Shown piece by piece: positions 11,650 through 22,680 of a stretch of 64,000 nt of DNA. Origin of the DNA: Cordilura impudica. Lineage: Eukaryota; Arthropoda; Insecta; Diptera; Scathophagidae. Numbering within the stretch: the first letter of the stretch is position 1; every line of letters starts with the position of its first letter. Location: NCBI GenBank assembly GCA_963682025.1, contig OY821517.1, forward strand, positions 99,458,107 to 99,522,106, in the 5' to 3' direction. The position numbers and the translations under genes are program-made. The notes beneath the pieces were generated by a model. That model was not told where the DNA came from. It searched no databases and saw only the letters and a list, made by a program, of their open reading frames with translations.

Positions 11650-12345
11650 GCCCAATGGATCTTATGTGCCCTGGATCCCAGATTGCTTCAGGTTCTATAT
11701 TAAGTTCCTTATAAACTTAAGTACAGAAGATAAAGGAGAAAATTTAAAAATTCGTCTTCTGATCTAACAATCTGCGATGTACTCTCTAAAGACATGTAGC
11801 GTGTTCACGTTATCCTTCAGACATAGTCGACATTGAGCTGAGGCATTTGTGGTAGTTCAATTTGTAGTGTCCCGTAAAGAATCTCATTAGTAACCTTATG
11901 GCACTACTGGTGTAATTCAATGTACGAGTACTCCTGTATGCGAAAGTGGTTACCAACAATTTCGATTGCATAAGACCCTCTGAGAGTCTTAATCTGTCAG
12001 TATATTCAATCCGCTTAATTAGAGACGTTATGGACCTATTTACCTCACAGTAGGGTGCAGTTCCCATCATAGGAATAGTAGAGGTCAGTCTGTCCAGGTC
12101 GTCCACAATCTCATTTCCCTCCCGCCAGTGATGCCCTGGAAGCCAGAATAGAATTACTCTGTTTCGCGCAGACAGCTATTGAAGAGTATCAAAATAATAC
12201 AGTGAAAGTTTAGGTGTACGATACTCGTATGTCCATGAAGGCAGCGCCAGAAGCGCTACTTCGCTATCGGAAAAAAAGTTTAATTTATACATTGGTTTAG
12301 AGAGTCTAGTACACCAAATTATACTTCTATGTCCACAAAGTCCCA
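11650..12345 (-). mobile_element. Non-LTR retrotransposon fragment, RNase H domain
   Basis: The minus strand reads FFSDSEVALLAL, then ILFWLPGHHWREGNEIVDDLDR, followed by MRFFTGHYKLNYHKCLSSM. These are the ribonuclease H landmarks of I/R1-type LINEs: SDSxxAL, the WxPGHxxxxGNExAD motif, and the downstream TGHxxLNxHL region that leads to a CxxC finger. Stops after 11810 destroy the finger. No reverse transcriptase precedes it within the window, so only the 3' part was retained. Confidence 0.75.
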
Positions 12346-13405
12346 CCATCTGCCCACTCTGATTTACTGTGTATGATTTACTGTATATGATGAACTTAAA
12401 ATACCATCCAAAGAATGTCCAAATTATCGCACCCTTAAAAAGCGTTTAATAAATTTCTTTACCAAAATTTTTAATCAGTTGTCTCAAACAAGTTTCAGTT
12501 ATCACAACCATATAGTTCGGCAGATTAAGCTAAACGATTCGATACAGAGACTGTCTCACAAAATCATCTGACTTTTAAGTAACTCATTTTGCTACCCACG
12601 TATACATACTTAAACGTGTGTGTACGATACTTCTCTAGTCATGTCTCGATTGCATTATTGTTTATAACTGATTTTTTTTTTAAATCAGTTTTATTTTTGG
12701 ATTTTATTATTAGTTCGAGAAAACAAGTGGCAACTATAACTTTACCATCATCATCAACCCAACCACCGCTACCACCACCACCAGTTTATAGCCAGTAGAG
12801 TGTATAAAGCGACTGTTAGTTAGTTGTGGATAATGGGGATTTATAATCTGAAACAGTCATGCAGACAGACAGACAGTTTTCAACAAACATCGTCAGAAGC
12901 TTCATATTTTTCCTAATGAAATGAGGTTGCATGCTTAACAATCGCATTGCTTTTCTATCTCTAATACTTTTTATTGTAATTTTAGTAGATTTTATTTTTG
13001 GTAAATACGATTTTTTTCTATTTGATTCTATGCGGATGTTGTGTTTGGAGTTGATTGTTTTAATTTTTGGTTAAGTTTATAATGAGTTTTACATGTTTTG
13101 TTGAGACCGGAAGGCAATTAATGATTACTTTTGTTGCAGCTATAATAAAAGACTTTATTTTTAGATTAAAGTAAAAAGGTGACATATTTTAACTATCATG
13201 TCGAATTTGTGCTTTCTCTAATAAAGTCTTCAATTAGAACTTCGTGTAGTAAATTTAGAATCTAGTGGAATTTGTGACATCGATTTAAACAAAGGCCTTT
13301 TTTCTTGAGTGATAATTAAATTTGTTTAGTTTCTCGTTTCTCTTGTTGTCAATACACTGTAACAGTTATCTTCGTGATAGTAATGGACAACCTACCTGAC
13401 AAAGA
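12346..13405. other. No gene recognised
   Basis: Holds a short CCACCACCACCAG-type run near 12765 and a CAGACAGACAGACAG run near 12866. No coding sequence can be supported. Confidence 0.4.
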
Positions 13406-13960
13406 AAACACAACAAATTTTGGGAAAATTGTATTTATTTCTCAAAACACTTTTCCCAGCAATAGTTAATAGCTTCGATACCCTTCGATACCCCTAAGAA
13501 TCGTCTAGCTTCTTAAAATAGCCATCAACCGGAGACTCTACATGTTCATTGTTGGCAAATCTTTTATCACCGAGCCATTTTTAAGTTTGGAAATAGAATA
13601 AATCCGAGGGAGCCAAATCTGGCGAGTAAGGTGCATGATATATCAATTCGAACTTTTATTCGTGGATTTTGGCCATCGCAATAGTGGATGTCTGATGTGG
13701 ATGTCTTGATGAAACAAAACTTTCTTTTTCGAAAAAATGCCTTTTTCCTTTATTTTCATCACTTAAACGCTAGAATGAGATAGCATATTGCTCGCCGTTA
13801 ATTGTTTTTCCCTTTTTGAAGAAAATCAATAAAAATTGTGCCAAGCGCATCCCAAAAAACAGATGCCATGGAACTGTCTTCGCCTTCTTTGGACGATTCT
13901 CCCATTTCGGTCCACTGTTTTGACTGTTTGAAAATCTATTTCACCCCAGAATTACCCTCA
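13405..13960 (-). mobile_element. Decayed mariner-like transposase fragment
   Basis: Reading leftward across frames: QQWTEMGESSKEG, then SVFWDALGTIFIDFLQKGKTINGEQY, and finally LIYHAPYSPDLAPSDL near 13650. The FWD...INxxxY block and SPDLAPSD are the mariner catalytic region. The C-terminal tail follows near 13450-13600. Numerous frameshifts make it non-functional. Confidence 0.75.
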
Positions 13961-15271
13961 TGCGTGAATTCATGCATCAGCACATCATGGTTAAATTTTT
14001 AAAAATCAATTCCGACACCGATTCAACGCCAATACTTCGATAATCTCAGTGTCCCACTGAACATGCGCAACTTTTTACCAAAAGCCGTCTAGTAATAATT
14101 CATCGCGGTTTTATTCCTAGCTAGTACGCATGCGCGACTTTCATCTCTAGAGCCACCGAGACTGGTTCTCGGCATGCTCTTTTTTAGCAAAGTACTTAGT
14201 TAATAATACAAAAGTAATGTTAATTTATCAAAGGAATATGTAATATTATGTAGTATGTAACTTAAAAATTGTTATATTTTTCATATGTATTAAATTAGTA
14301 GAAAAACACAACAATAACTTTTGATGTTGTATTTCTTGTGCGTAATATTTACATATATGTACGTGCATATATAAAATAAAAAATATATATATATTAAATC
14401 TATATCTGCAATACTTTTAGGAAACAGGACTGTAATAGTCAATTTGATCCTTAGCGTGACTATGCCATAGTAAATGACACCTTAATTTTGTTCAAAATCT
14501 AACTAGAATTTATGATTTTTATAGATTAAAAAGCTTTGCAATAATTATTTCTATTTTAACATGAATGTTAACATTTTCAATTCGATATCAAAAACTATGA
14601 TATGACAACAATGTTAAAAGTGTACACAGGTTCGCGTAAAGAAGTATCAATGATTTTTTTGCTTACAAAACAGTTCAACATAATTATATAAAATTATTAT
14701 TCTGCTTCACCTACAATATAATTGATGGCGATGACACATAAGTTTTAAAAATCATAAAAATTGCACCTTTTGCAAATGTAACTAAATTTAAATGAAAAAT
14801 TTCCATTTGATATTAAGGAAATATCAGTTCTGAAAATTGTAATTTTGTACAATGGAAACATGTTTTTTCTAAAACCTCATAGTTTGATGAAAACATATTG
14901 CAATAAAGAACTATACCCTATATATGGTAGTATTCATCCTAAACAGAATAAGTTGCAGGATAAATAGTATGAAGTGAAAATTTTGTTACAAAAATACAAG
15001 GCCAACGTGGACTTGCTAAAGTTTTGCAAGTTGGTTTGCTTTTCAAATGATAAAATGAAATTTGAATGAAATTTTTAATGATTGCCTTAACTTTACCAGT
15101 CTCTACTGCCGCTTGCGAAAGAGAATTTTTTTTTGTCAATACCGCTCAAGATTGATAAGCAAGCCAGACTTGGCCCCGATTTTTATTTGAGTAACGAAAA
15201 TGATGTTGTTCAATGTGGGAAAAAAATGAAATGTATCATTGTTTTATTAATGCATATCACTGCATAATATA
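13961..15271. other. No gene recognised; AT microsatellite
   Basis: An AT-rich stretch with a TA/CATA microsatellite near 14345-14400. The short minus-strand frame at 14939-15139 has no support as a gene. Confidence 0.4.
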
Positions 15272-15273
15272 TA

Positions 15274-15508
15274 TATCTGTGGTCACAAGCATTAACCGCC
15301 TAAGTCGAAAATCATGCTTTCGAGAAAAATTACTTTATATATAAATGTAATGGGTCTTTATAGGCCAGTATGTTTTCATTAATAACTTTTTTTTATTAAA
15401 CAGTGTTAGAGAAATGGGGATTTCACATTTTTAGTAGAATATGATAGCATACATAACTCAAATCGTCCTTAAGTCGACTTAGGCGGTTATCGCTTGTTAC
15501 CACAGATA
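15274..15508. mobile_element. TA-inserting MITE, family M1, copy 2
   Basis: It has the same ends as the copy at 7900-8152 (TATCTGTGGTCACAAGC and GCTTGTTACCACAGATA) and the same internal CATAACTCAAATCGT and CCTAAGTCGA motifs. It sits in a TA-rich stretch, flanked by TA. It is 18 bp shorter than copy 1. Confidence 0.85.
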
Positions 15509-15689
15509 TATATCACTTTGTCATGTTTAAACAAAAACAGTAGTAATTAATTTGGTCAACAAATTTATGTTGCTGTAGTTTTCAGAAATACCCTTTACTA
15601 TAAGAAAATACCCCTTAAAATTTTAGGAGGGGGAGAAAATACCCTTTGAAGATTCTTAACTGGCGAACACTGGGTGTGACACAAAACTC

Positions 15690-16100
15690 TGCTTTATTGC
15701 GGTGAAACATCCAAAAACACTCTACTGAAACATCATCACGGCGCTGTTTTGTTCTATTGTGAGCAAACGCGATACCCATCTGGTGGATAGCTTTCTCATC
15801 TTCAAATATTCGGTCAATATGAGATATATAGCACTTTTTGATATTCCTATCATTTCAGACGATCGTCCAATAACACTTTGTGGATTTTTTTAACCGTTTC
15901 TGGTGTTGGTGGGCCACTATGGTGTTCATCTTGGCAGTTGGAAACGAAGAAGCAGACTCCCCAAGAGTAGAATCTAGCTCGGCTTGAAAGTATTGAATTA
16001 TATAAACGGTGACCAATTTTTTCCATATTTAAAAAATCACTGAGAGCCTTTTCTTTTGATAGCTCAAAAAATACTAAACAACACGCCACCATCTATACGT
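15690..16100 (-). mobile_element. mariner-like transposase fragment, N-terminal half
   Basis: The minus strand from about 15960 reads CQDEHHSGPPTPETVKKIHK, then VLLDDRLK and, after a stop, ISKSAIY...IDRIFEDEK. It continues as DVSVECFWMFHRNKAEF. This is the linker and second helix-turn-helix of mariner transposases up to the segment before the first catalytic Asp. The rest is absent. Stop codons are present. Confidence 0.65.
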
Positions 16101-16634
16101 TAAGTCGGGTTGTTCTGGGACCGCCCTCGCATATAACGAAATCAAAATTTTTCATTAAATTTATGAATTTTTTTCTAAAATTTTATAGAAAAAAATTCTT
16201 AGTTCATAGGAATTTTTGTCGCTTCATTGTATTTATGAAAATGTTCATAAACTACTTTTTTCCCTCAAATTCTTTGTCACTTTTTTGTTAAAACTTGTGT
16301 TGAGTTCCAAACTAATGGGATGAAATCTACAAAAATTTGATGCTCTGCTTACTTAACAACTTTTCAGACGGTACAAAAATAATATGGTCGTCTAAAACTT
16401 ATTTGGGAAAAGCTTTATTTGTACAGAGAATAAATAAAAATGATAAGGCGACGTTCAGATTTATTTATTTACATAGCATAAGAAAATATTTACAAAGTGA
16501 TAATACAAAAAATTTTAGAGTTCAGGCATTTAATTGTCCTTTTCTATTTACAAATTATTACCAAAAATGTGATGATTAATAATGATAAATATAACATTTT
16601 TAATTTAGGCAAAAAATAAACAATACCTATTTAT
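16101..16634. other. No gene recognised
   Basis: AT-rich DNA. One 80-codon plus-strand frame (16337-16579) has lysine/asparagine-rich composition and no domain. Confidence 0.4.
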
Positions 16635-16786
16635 ATATATGTAACCTTCTCCGAGAAAAGGGACCTAGTGTGTGAAAATTAAGTTTTGAGAAAAAAAACG
16701 CATTTAAAGTTTCTACACCCTTTTAGGTACCAGAATCCACCGTTTTTGACACACTAGGTCCCTTTTCTCGGAGAAGGTCACATATA
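16635..16786. mobile_element. Short palindromic MITE, family M2, copy 1
   Basis: The ends are near-perfect inverted repeats of about 38 bp. The outer sequence is ATATATGTGACCTTCTCCGA, followed by GAAAAGGGACCTAGTGTGT, with about 75 bp between the arms. It is flanked by TA-rich DNA. The other copy is at 31824-31992 in the opposite orientation. Confidence 0.85.
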
Positions 16787-17634
16787 TTAAGATAAAACAG
16801 CGACGATCAGATGGTTTCAAATTTAGAGTGAAATCCAAGTGGTGATTGTAAACTGTTCGGTATAATAATAAATTTTCACTGAACCTCAAATGACACACTT
16901 GGGGATCGTAATGTTCTTGGAGTCCACTTCGTGAAGCTTGACCAAATATCATCACTAAGATATGCAGACAAGTTTTGTGTTTTAAATGGCAGAAATTAGA
17001 AAGTGATACTGAGACAAAAGCTTAGATATGACGATTCAATGTTACGAAAAAAAATTGATTATAAATAATTATTATATGCAAAAGCTACTAACTACCAGAG
17101 CTGTAAACGATTGCAATCGATTTAATTGCAATCACATGATTTCTCGTTAATGATTGCTAATTTTTTGATTGCATTCCAAATCCTAAAATTGATTGAATCA
17201 ATTTTTTGAAATTAATTTATATATTAATTGATTGCAATCAAATTTGATTGCAATCGATTTGATTGCAATTACTTTAATTACAATCAAATCCAGTAATTGC
17301 AATCAAAATTAAATCAGAATCAAAATCAAAATCTTCGTTCTCTTCAAATAAAACTCCTTCTTTTAGAAACAAAGATGACTCTGATAATTTTGAATTACCA
17401 ACAATGTAAATTTTTGTTTGAAGTTTAAAGTTTTGTAAAATTGGTAAACATAATTTTTAATTGCAATCAGTTTTGTGTCAAATTGCTAATAAATTAATTG
17501 TTCATATCAAGGTTTATGTATACAAGGTTACGCCATCCCAGCCCCCATCACTTTTCTGTTTTTTTTTTTTTGACGTCTTACTCGTATGACGTCACGCAAA
17601 GTTTGTTCCTATCTAGCAGATACGGACACATCGT

Positions 17635-17825
17635 TTGAAATGCTTGATCGTTATCCGATTCTGAAATCCACATTTATGAAATTCAACTCACCTTTACCGT
17701 CATCAGCTGCAGTAGAGAAAGGTTATTTTCTTTTGCAACTTTGCTAAATAATCCGCGTCGTGGATCGCTTTCAGATGGTAACTTTGAAAAGTTACTTCTA
17801 TTAAAAGCCAATAGAGAGCTAAGCT
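17635..17825 (+). pseudogene. hAT transposase dimerisation domain remnant
   Basis: The frame reads MLDRYPILKSTFMKFNSPLP and then SSAAVE. After a frame change it continues RLFSFATLLNNPRRGSLSD and FEKLLLLKAN, ending in a stop. SSAAVERLFS...NxxRxxLSDxxFEKLLLLKAN is the classic hAT C-terminal block used for transposase dimerisation. No upstream BED finger or catalytic core is left inside this element. Confidence 0.8.
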
Positions 17826-17959
17826 AACTAATGTAAAAAATGCTCAAAGTAATGAGTTAAATATAAGTGGAGGTTTTTACTAGAATCTGTTGTTTTATAC
17901 TAAAACTTAGTGGTTTTCACTAAAATCTAGATAATAGTGTTGATGCTGCTGCGATAATT

Positions 17960-18211
17960 GTGGAAAAAATAATAGTGCTTGGTATGAAATTATTCATTCT
18001 ATCAAAGCGCATTTCGGCTAAACCTAATCAAAAATCTTGGTTTAACCAGACTTGCAGAGATGCAGTCAGATCCAGAGAGGAAGCATTCAGACTTTGGCGT
18101 GAAAATAAAAATTCCGTCACTGAACTGCTACGCAAACAGGCGAGAAATGAATGTGCCAAAGTACTAAGGCGCGAAAAATTTCTTCAGCAAGAGCTTCTGG
18201 TCATTTGTTAA
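17960..18211 (+). pseudogene. LINE ORF2 linker region, upstream frame
   Basis: The frame reads AKPNQKSWFNQTCRDAVRSR and continues as a basic helix (EEAFRLWREN...). This is the segment between the endonuclease and reverse transcriptase in CR1/Jockey-type elements. It is separated from the main frame by a frameshift near 18185-18200; the continuation FWSFVKRVKNN is in the frame of 18255-19994. Confidence 0.7.
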
Positions 18212-18254
18212 AAGAGTAAAGAATAATGCTAGTTCTGCTATCCCAACTCTTATA

Positions 18255-19994
18255 ATGAATGACCAAATATTCACTGACCCGGTTGATAAGGCTAACCTTT
18301 TAGCTGAACTTTTTGCAAAAAATTCATTTTTGCCGGATAGCGATCAACCACTGCCCGAACTCGTAAGAGTATCTTGTACTATGCCAAAAATATTCTTCCG
18401 AGCACGTGCAGTTAAAAAGGTTCTTTCGGATCTCAACATTAACAAGTCTCCGGGACCGGATGGTATACCAGCACTGGTGCTGAAACAGTGCTCTTCGACG
18501 CTAGCCAGTCCATTGGCCAACCTTTTCAGCCTTTCGTATCGTGCGGGAGTCTTCCCCTCTTGCTGGAAGGTTGCTAATGTCCAGCCAATCCCTAAAAAGG
18601 GTGCGGCTAATAACCCTGAAAATTACCGTCCAATTGCAATTTGCTCTGCGCTCTCAAAAGTGATGGAGAGCGTGATCAATTTCCACCTTGTGAACTACCT
18701 AGAGGCCAACTCACTTCTTAAAGATCGACAGTATGGCTTCCGTAGAAATCGTTCCACGGGAGACCTGTTAGCTCTACTTTCTGAGCGCTGGAGTCGATCC
18801 ATTCGCAATTTTGGCGAAAGTAAAGTGGTTGCTCTGGATATTTCCAAGGCATTCGACCGTGTATGGCACGGTGCATTGATATCAAAGCTTATTGCATTTG
18901 GGGTCGGTAATGACTTCTCTCGATTTATATCGAGTTTTCTCAGAGACCGAACAATACGTGTTGTTATTGATGGGGTCTCATCTAATGAGTTTCAGCTTAA
19001 TTCAGGGGTACCCCAAGGTTCCGTTCTTTCTCCTTCTCTTTTCCTTATCTTTCTGAACGACCTTCTTGGCCAAACTTTTAACTCTATATACTCTTTCGCA
19101 GATGACAGCAGCATTTGTCATTCATTTTCCTTTAATTGTAGGCCAAGCCTCTTGGAGGTTGGGGGCAAAAGGCGGACAATGAATGACACACTCAATCAAG
19201 ACCTCTTAACAATCTCCGAGTGGGGTAAGGCGAATAGGGTTGATTTTAATGCGCTGAAGACCCAATGTTGTATGTTGACCCATAGGGCCATGGAATCAAC
19301 TATGTCGTCTGTATATATGGGTGGTATAGGTATTGAGGAATCGGATACTCTTGATGTTCTGGGCATGAGAATTCAATGTGATGTTCGTTGGAACGAACAT
19401 GTTTTTCAAGTGTCGAAAGAAGCATTCAAGTGTCTTGGTTTTCTAAAACGGTGTAGAAATTACTTCACTCCTTCCGATCTCCTTAAAATCTATACCACTT
19501 ACATCCGACCGAAAATGGAATACAACTCCCATATATGGGCAGGGGCTTCGAAGTCTATTTTGGAGCTACTGGACCGTGTGCAAAGGAGGGCGTTGGCGCT
19601 CATCAATGACAGTAGGGTATCCAATTCTATTGATTCATTGGAACACCGTCGGAATGTGCGTTGTGTAGCACTGTTCTATAGATATTACCATGGGAAATGT
19701 TCTTCTGAGATTAGCGAACTTATTCCAAGTGCCCGAGTTTCAGTTCGCTCTACCCGATTCTCTAGTAGATCACATCCGTTTGTAGTCTATTGTCCAGTTG
19801 ACCGCACAACGCATTACAGAGAGAATTCGTTTATCAGTCGAACTAGCCGTATGTGGAATAAACTCCCCGCAGAGGTCTTTCCTGACAGTTATAATCTAAT
19901 AAAATTTAAGTCAAATATCCATAAACACTACTCCCTCTCTCCTCCTTCCCATAACCTATTTTCCTTAAATCAACACAATGCACTGCATTTGTAG
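18255..19994 (+). CDS. LINE reverse transcriptase, uninterrupted ORF
   Basis: This 579-codon frame encodes the reverse transcriptase part of a LINE ORF2. Visible landmarks in order are NKSPGPDGIPALVLK, NYRPIAI, FRRNRSTGDLL, VALDISKAFDRVWH (motif A, catalytic Asp), SGVPQGSVLSPSLF (motif B) and YSFADDSS (motif C, catalytic Asp pair with F in place of the usual Y). The thumb and C-terminal region follow, ending NALHL. The frame is open across 1.7 kb while neighbouring transposons are full of stops, so the insertion is recent or the frame was recently under selection. It lacks the endonuclease, so it is not autonomous. A deleted relative is at 35310-35590. Confidence 0.9.
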   Translation: MNDQIFTDPVDKANLLAELFAKNSFLPDSDQPLPELVRVSCTMPKIFFRARAVKKVLSDLNINKSPGPDGIPALVLKQCSSTLASPLANLFSLSYRAGVFPSCWKVANVQPIPKKGAANNPENYRPIAICSALSKVMESVINFHLVNYLEANSLLKDRQYGFRRNRSTGDLLALLSERWSRSIRNFGESKVVALDISKAFDRVWHGALISKLIAFGVGNDFSRFISSFLRDRTIRVVIDGVSSNEFQLNSGVPQGSVLSPSLFLIFLNDLLGQTFNSIYSFADDSSICHSFSFNCRPSLLEVGGKRRTMNDTLNQDLLTISEWGKANRVDFNALKTQCCMLTHRAMESTMSSVYMGGIGIEESDTLDVLGMRIQCDVRWNEHVFQVSKEAFKCLGFLKRCRNYFTPSDLLKIYTTYIRPKMEYNSHIWAGASKSILELLDRVQRRALALINDSRVSNSIDSLEHRRNVRCVALFYRYYHGKCSSEISELIPSARVSVRSTRFSSRSHPFVVYCPVDRTTHYRENSFISRTSRMWNKLPAEVFPDSYNLIKFKSNIHKHYSLSPPSHNLFSLNQHNALHL

Positions 19995-20555
19995 GGGGCA
20001 TCCCCTGAGTGTTGGTTAACAAAAAAAAAAAAAAATCTGGTGGTTTCCACCAAAAATTTGAGGTTTCCACCATATTCTAGTGGAAACCGCTAGATTCTAG
20101 ATTCCAAGTGTATATTATTTCGTAGAACTTTCCCTTTAGTTGTGATTTCAGTGCAATTCATTGAAATCGCATGATTTCAACAAAAATTTGATTGCAATCG
20201 AATTGATTAAATTAATTGCAATCAATGATTTCTAAAAAAATGATTTCAAAATGATTGCAATCACAAAATTTTACAATTTTGACAAGATTTCATTTTGAAA
20301 TCTGAAATCATTTTGAAATCAAAGAATGAAATCAGTTTGGTTGAAATCACTTTGATTTCAATGCCAATTGATTGCAGTTTTTCACAGCTCTGCTAACTAC
20401 CTTGTAGGTTTTTCAACCGATTAATAATAATTAGATTAATCAATCAAATAAAAAAAAAATTGTTCGAAAAAATAAAAATGGTTATATTCGAGTAACAAAA
20501 TCATTAAATCATAAATTGGATGGTGACACTTATTACAAATATTGACTTATTATTA

Positions 20556-21136
20556 CTTACCCAGCGATCTCACATCACACTGAAAGTTCGAAAAACTCAA
20601 TACACTCACATTTTTTTACTAATACACACACATTTTCCGCAGTGGTCACACTAATGGCACAAAATTTTTCGTGCGAGTAGTGGCAGACACTAACGATGAT
20701 TAATGTTACCCTGTTATAAATTTAATGCAAATTTACTGGATTCTGTAAAATTGTAATTAAAGTTTTAACTTGTTAAACCTATTATAATGATTTATTTTTT
20801 GAAATGCGCATACAAAAACGCAAGTTTGTTAATTATAGAGCATAAATATTATTAACTATTATTAAAATAATACTAATAATAATAAATGTAAACATTTTCC
20901 CTCAAACATGTGCCTGTATAATAAACTCGGTAACTCTACTTAAAATAAAATAAGAGAGAGAAGTATACAAATTTTTTCAAGTTTACGCTTCGACAACATT
21001 TTAAAAATGAGATTGCAGTCAGATGTTTGAGCATGAAATTTAATGGCGATGGATTCGACTAATTCGAACAATTTTTCGTTGATAATACGTACACAACGAT
21101 TTTACAATTTCAGTGTGATGTGAGATTGGGGGGTTA
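20556..21136. mobile_element. Non-autonomous DNA element, family M3, copy A
   Basis: It has inverted ends built on ATCTCACATCACACTG and CAGTGTGATGTGAGAT. The interior is non-coding. The whole 0.57-kb unit recurs in inverted orientation at 48320-48878 with high identity by eye. The interior contains TGGTCACACTA at 20643-20653, an exact match to the M1BP/Motif-1 core promoter consensus. Confidence 0.85.
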
Positions 21137-22680
21137 GAAACTAATAAAATGAGTTTTCTCTGTATGAAATCGCGTAAAAAATTTACATTTTATTTTTGAA
21201 AGATTATTTTACAAAATCGAACCAATTTATATCTTTAATTGTTCAAAACTCTTCTCAATTGTTCTTTCTAATTTTTATGAATTGCATTTAAATAAGGTTT
21301 TATGTTTATTCAATAAAAAAAATTACTGAATTATTGTAAAATCCCTCTTTTAAATAAAGAAATTTTCTGGAATTAAGCAAAAAATTGTTAAAACTTGAGC
21401 GCTTCATCGGTTAATAATTTTTTTTTTATGTTTTTGTTTGTTGTGGGCTACTTAATGGTCAGCATTTAGTATGAAAATAAAATAAATTAAAACAAAATTA
21501 TTTTATCATGAACTCTACGTTTCGTTGACTTGTTTTCGACTTCATCAGGAGTTAACAATTATTTTATTAATTTGATTAATTCAATTTACATTTTCATGGT
21601 CATTAGTGAATTTAAAATTAAAAAACTGGACATCACGACACAAATTTAATAACTTTAAATAAATTAATAAAAATAATCAAAAAAAAATAAAAAATAGAAT
21701 ATAATCACAGGTTTGAACTTATTGGCTAATTTTTAAATAAAATTAATAAGTTGCCAGAGTGAAAAAAACCATTGTCGATAACACGAGAGGAAATGTGTCG
21801 ATAACTAGAACAACTTGATAGTGAAACGAATAGCTGCCGATAGAATTTATGACACCCGTATAGCTCTCAGTAGATCGTGGATTGTACATTATTAAACTTT
21901 TCCATCTCAAAAGTAATAAATGGATAATATATAAATTGAAAAAGTAGTGTTTCCATAACTCGTGATAGGGGTGCAACAATTTCAGAAGTACAAAACCTTT
22001 GGAAATGCTTCGTAAATTAGTAGAAGATATACCAAAATGACTTCAAAATGTAATTGCAGCTATATGTATTCACCTGGTTGTATTAACAAATTTACTTTAG
22101 ATTTTTTTTATTATATTTAAATCAAATTTTTTTTTAATTTCGTCAAATATTTATGCTCAATGCTGAAATGAGTTTGTATTCTTATATAAAATTTGTATTA
22201 ATAAAATGTATAAACCAATATTAGCTTTTATTTAAAACCTTCTCATTATTTTTTTGTAAAACTTTTAAATAACAATTAAAAATGGACGTTTGTTGTAGTC
22301 CAAATACCATATGGCACGCCATCTAGCGTTCAGTTAATTTTTCGATACTTATCGATGTTGTGTAGTTTTGGTGTTCATATTTTTTGTACATCCATACTGG
22401 GACAAAGTTAACGTCTAATTTCAATTTAAAAAAAAGGTATCTCATAGCTATTATTGTCTTTTTTGTTTACATTAGGGCATTTTATCACCTTTTTACTTAA
22501 TAATCAGCCTTAAAGTACAAAACTACAAAAAGAAGGCGAAAACTGAGACACTTAATGAAAATTAAAAAAAATCAAACTTAATTTGCGTTTTCTGTCATAA
22601 ATTTTAATCAAAAAAAATTTTATGAGTTATAAATTAAAAAAAGAACTTACTGAATTCAACCCTTGATTTAAATTTTTAAA
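21137..22680. other. No gene recognised; contains a hammerhead-like site
   Basis: AT-rich DNA with TCGATA-like motifs near 21778, 21800 and 22340. The minus frame 21743-21979 has no domain. The only structured signal is the hammerhead at 21511-21553, listed separately. Confidence 0.4.
21511..21553 (-). ncRNA. Minimal type I hammerhead ribozyme motif
   Basis: On the minus strand the order is AACTC (21553-21549), CTGATGA (21548-21542), stem II GTCGA-loop-TCAAC (one C/A mismatch), GAAAC (21523-21519), GTA, GAGTT (21515-21511). AACTC pairs with GAGTT as stem I. GAAAC followed by GTA gives a two-pair stem III (C-G, A-U) with cleavage expected after GUA. All conserved core residues are present. 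Such loop-less stem III hammerheads are known from Penelope-like and other retroelements and work mainly as dimers. Whether it cleaves is unknown. Confidence 0.55.

Larger units (their letters stand above)
17930..20035 (+). mobile_element. 5'-truncated LINE (CR1/Jockey group) with poly(A) tail
   Basis: The insert starts inside the linker between endonuclease and reverse transcriptase and ends in a run of As at about 20022-20035. The flanking sequences AAAATCTAG (left, near 17925) and AATCTGG after the tail may be a short imperfect target duplication. Truncation at the 5' end and a terminal A-run are the usual products of target-primed reverse transcription. It lies entirely inside the hAT element 17096-20392 and is therefore younger. 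Confidence 0.8.
17096..20392 (+). mobile_element. hAT transposon with an inserted LINE
   Basis: Termini CAGAGCTGTAAACGATTGCA and (reverse complement of the right end) CAGAGCTGTGAAAAACTGCA are flanked by a perfect 8-bp duplication CTAACTAC at 17088-17095 and 20393-20400. Both subterminal regions (17105-17300 and 20130-20375) are filled with GATTGCAATC-type palindromes. A hAT dimerisation-domain remnant lies at 17635-17825. Most of the transposase is missing, and a LINE occupies roughly 17930-20035. Confidence 0.85.
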
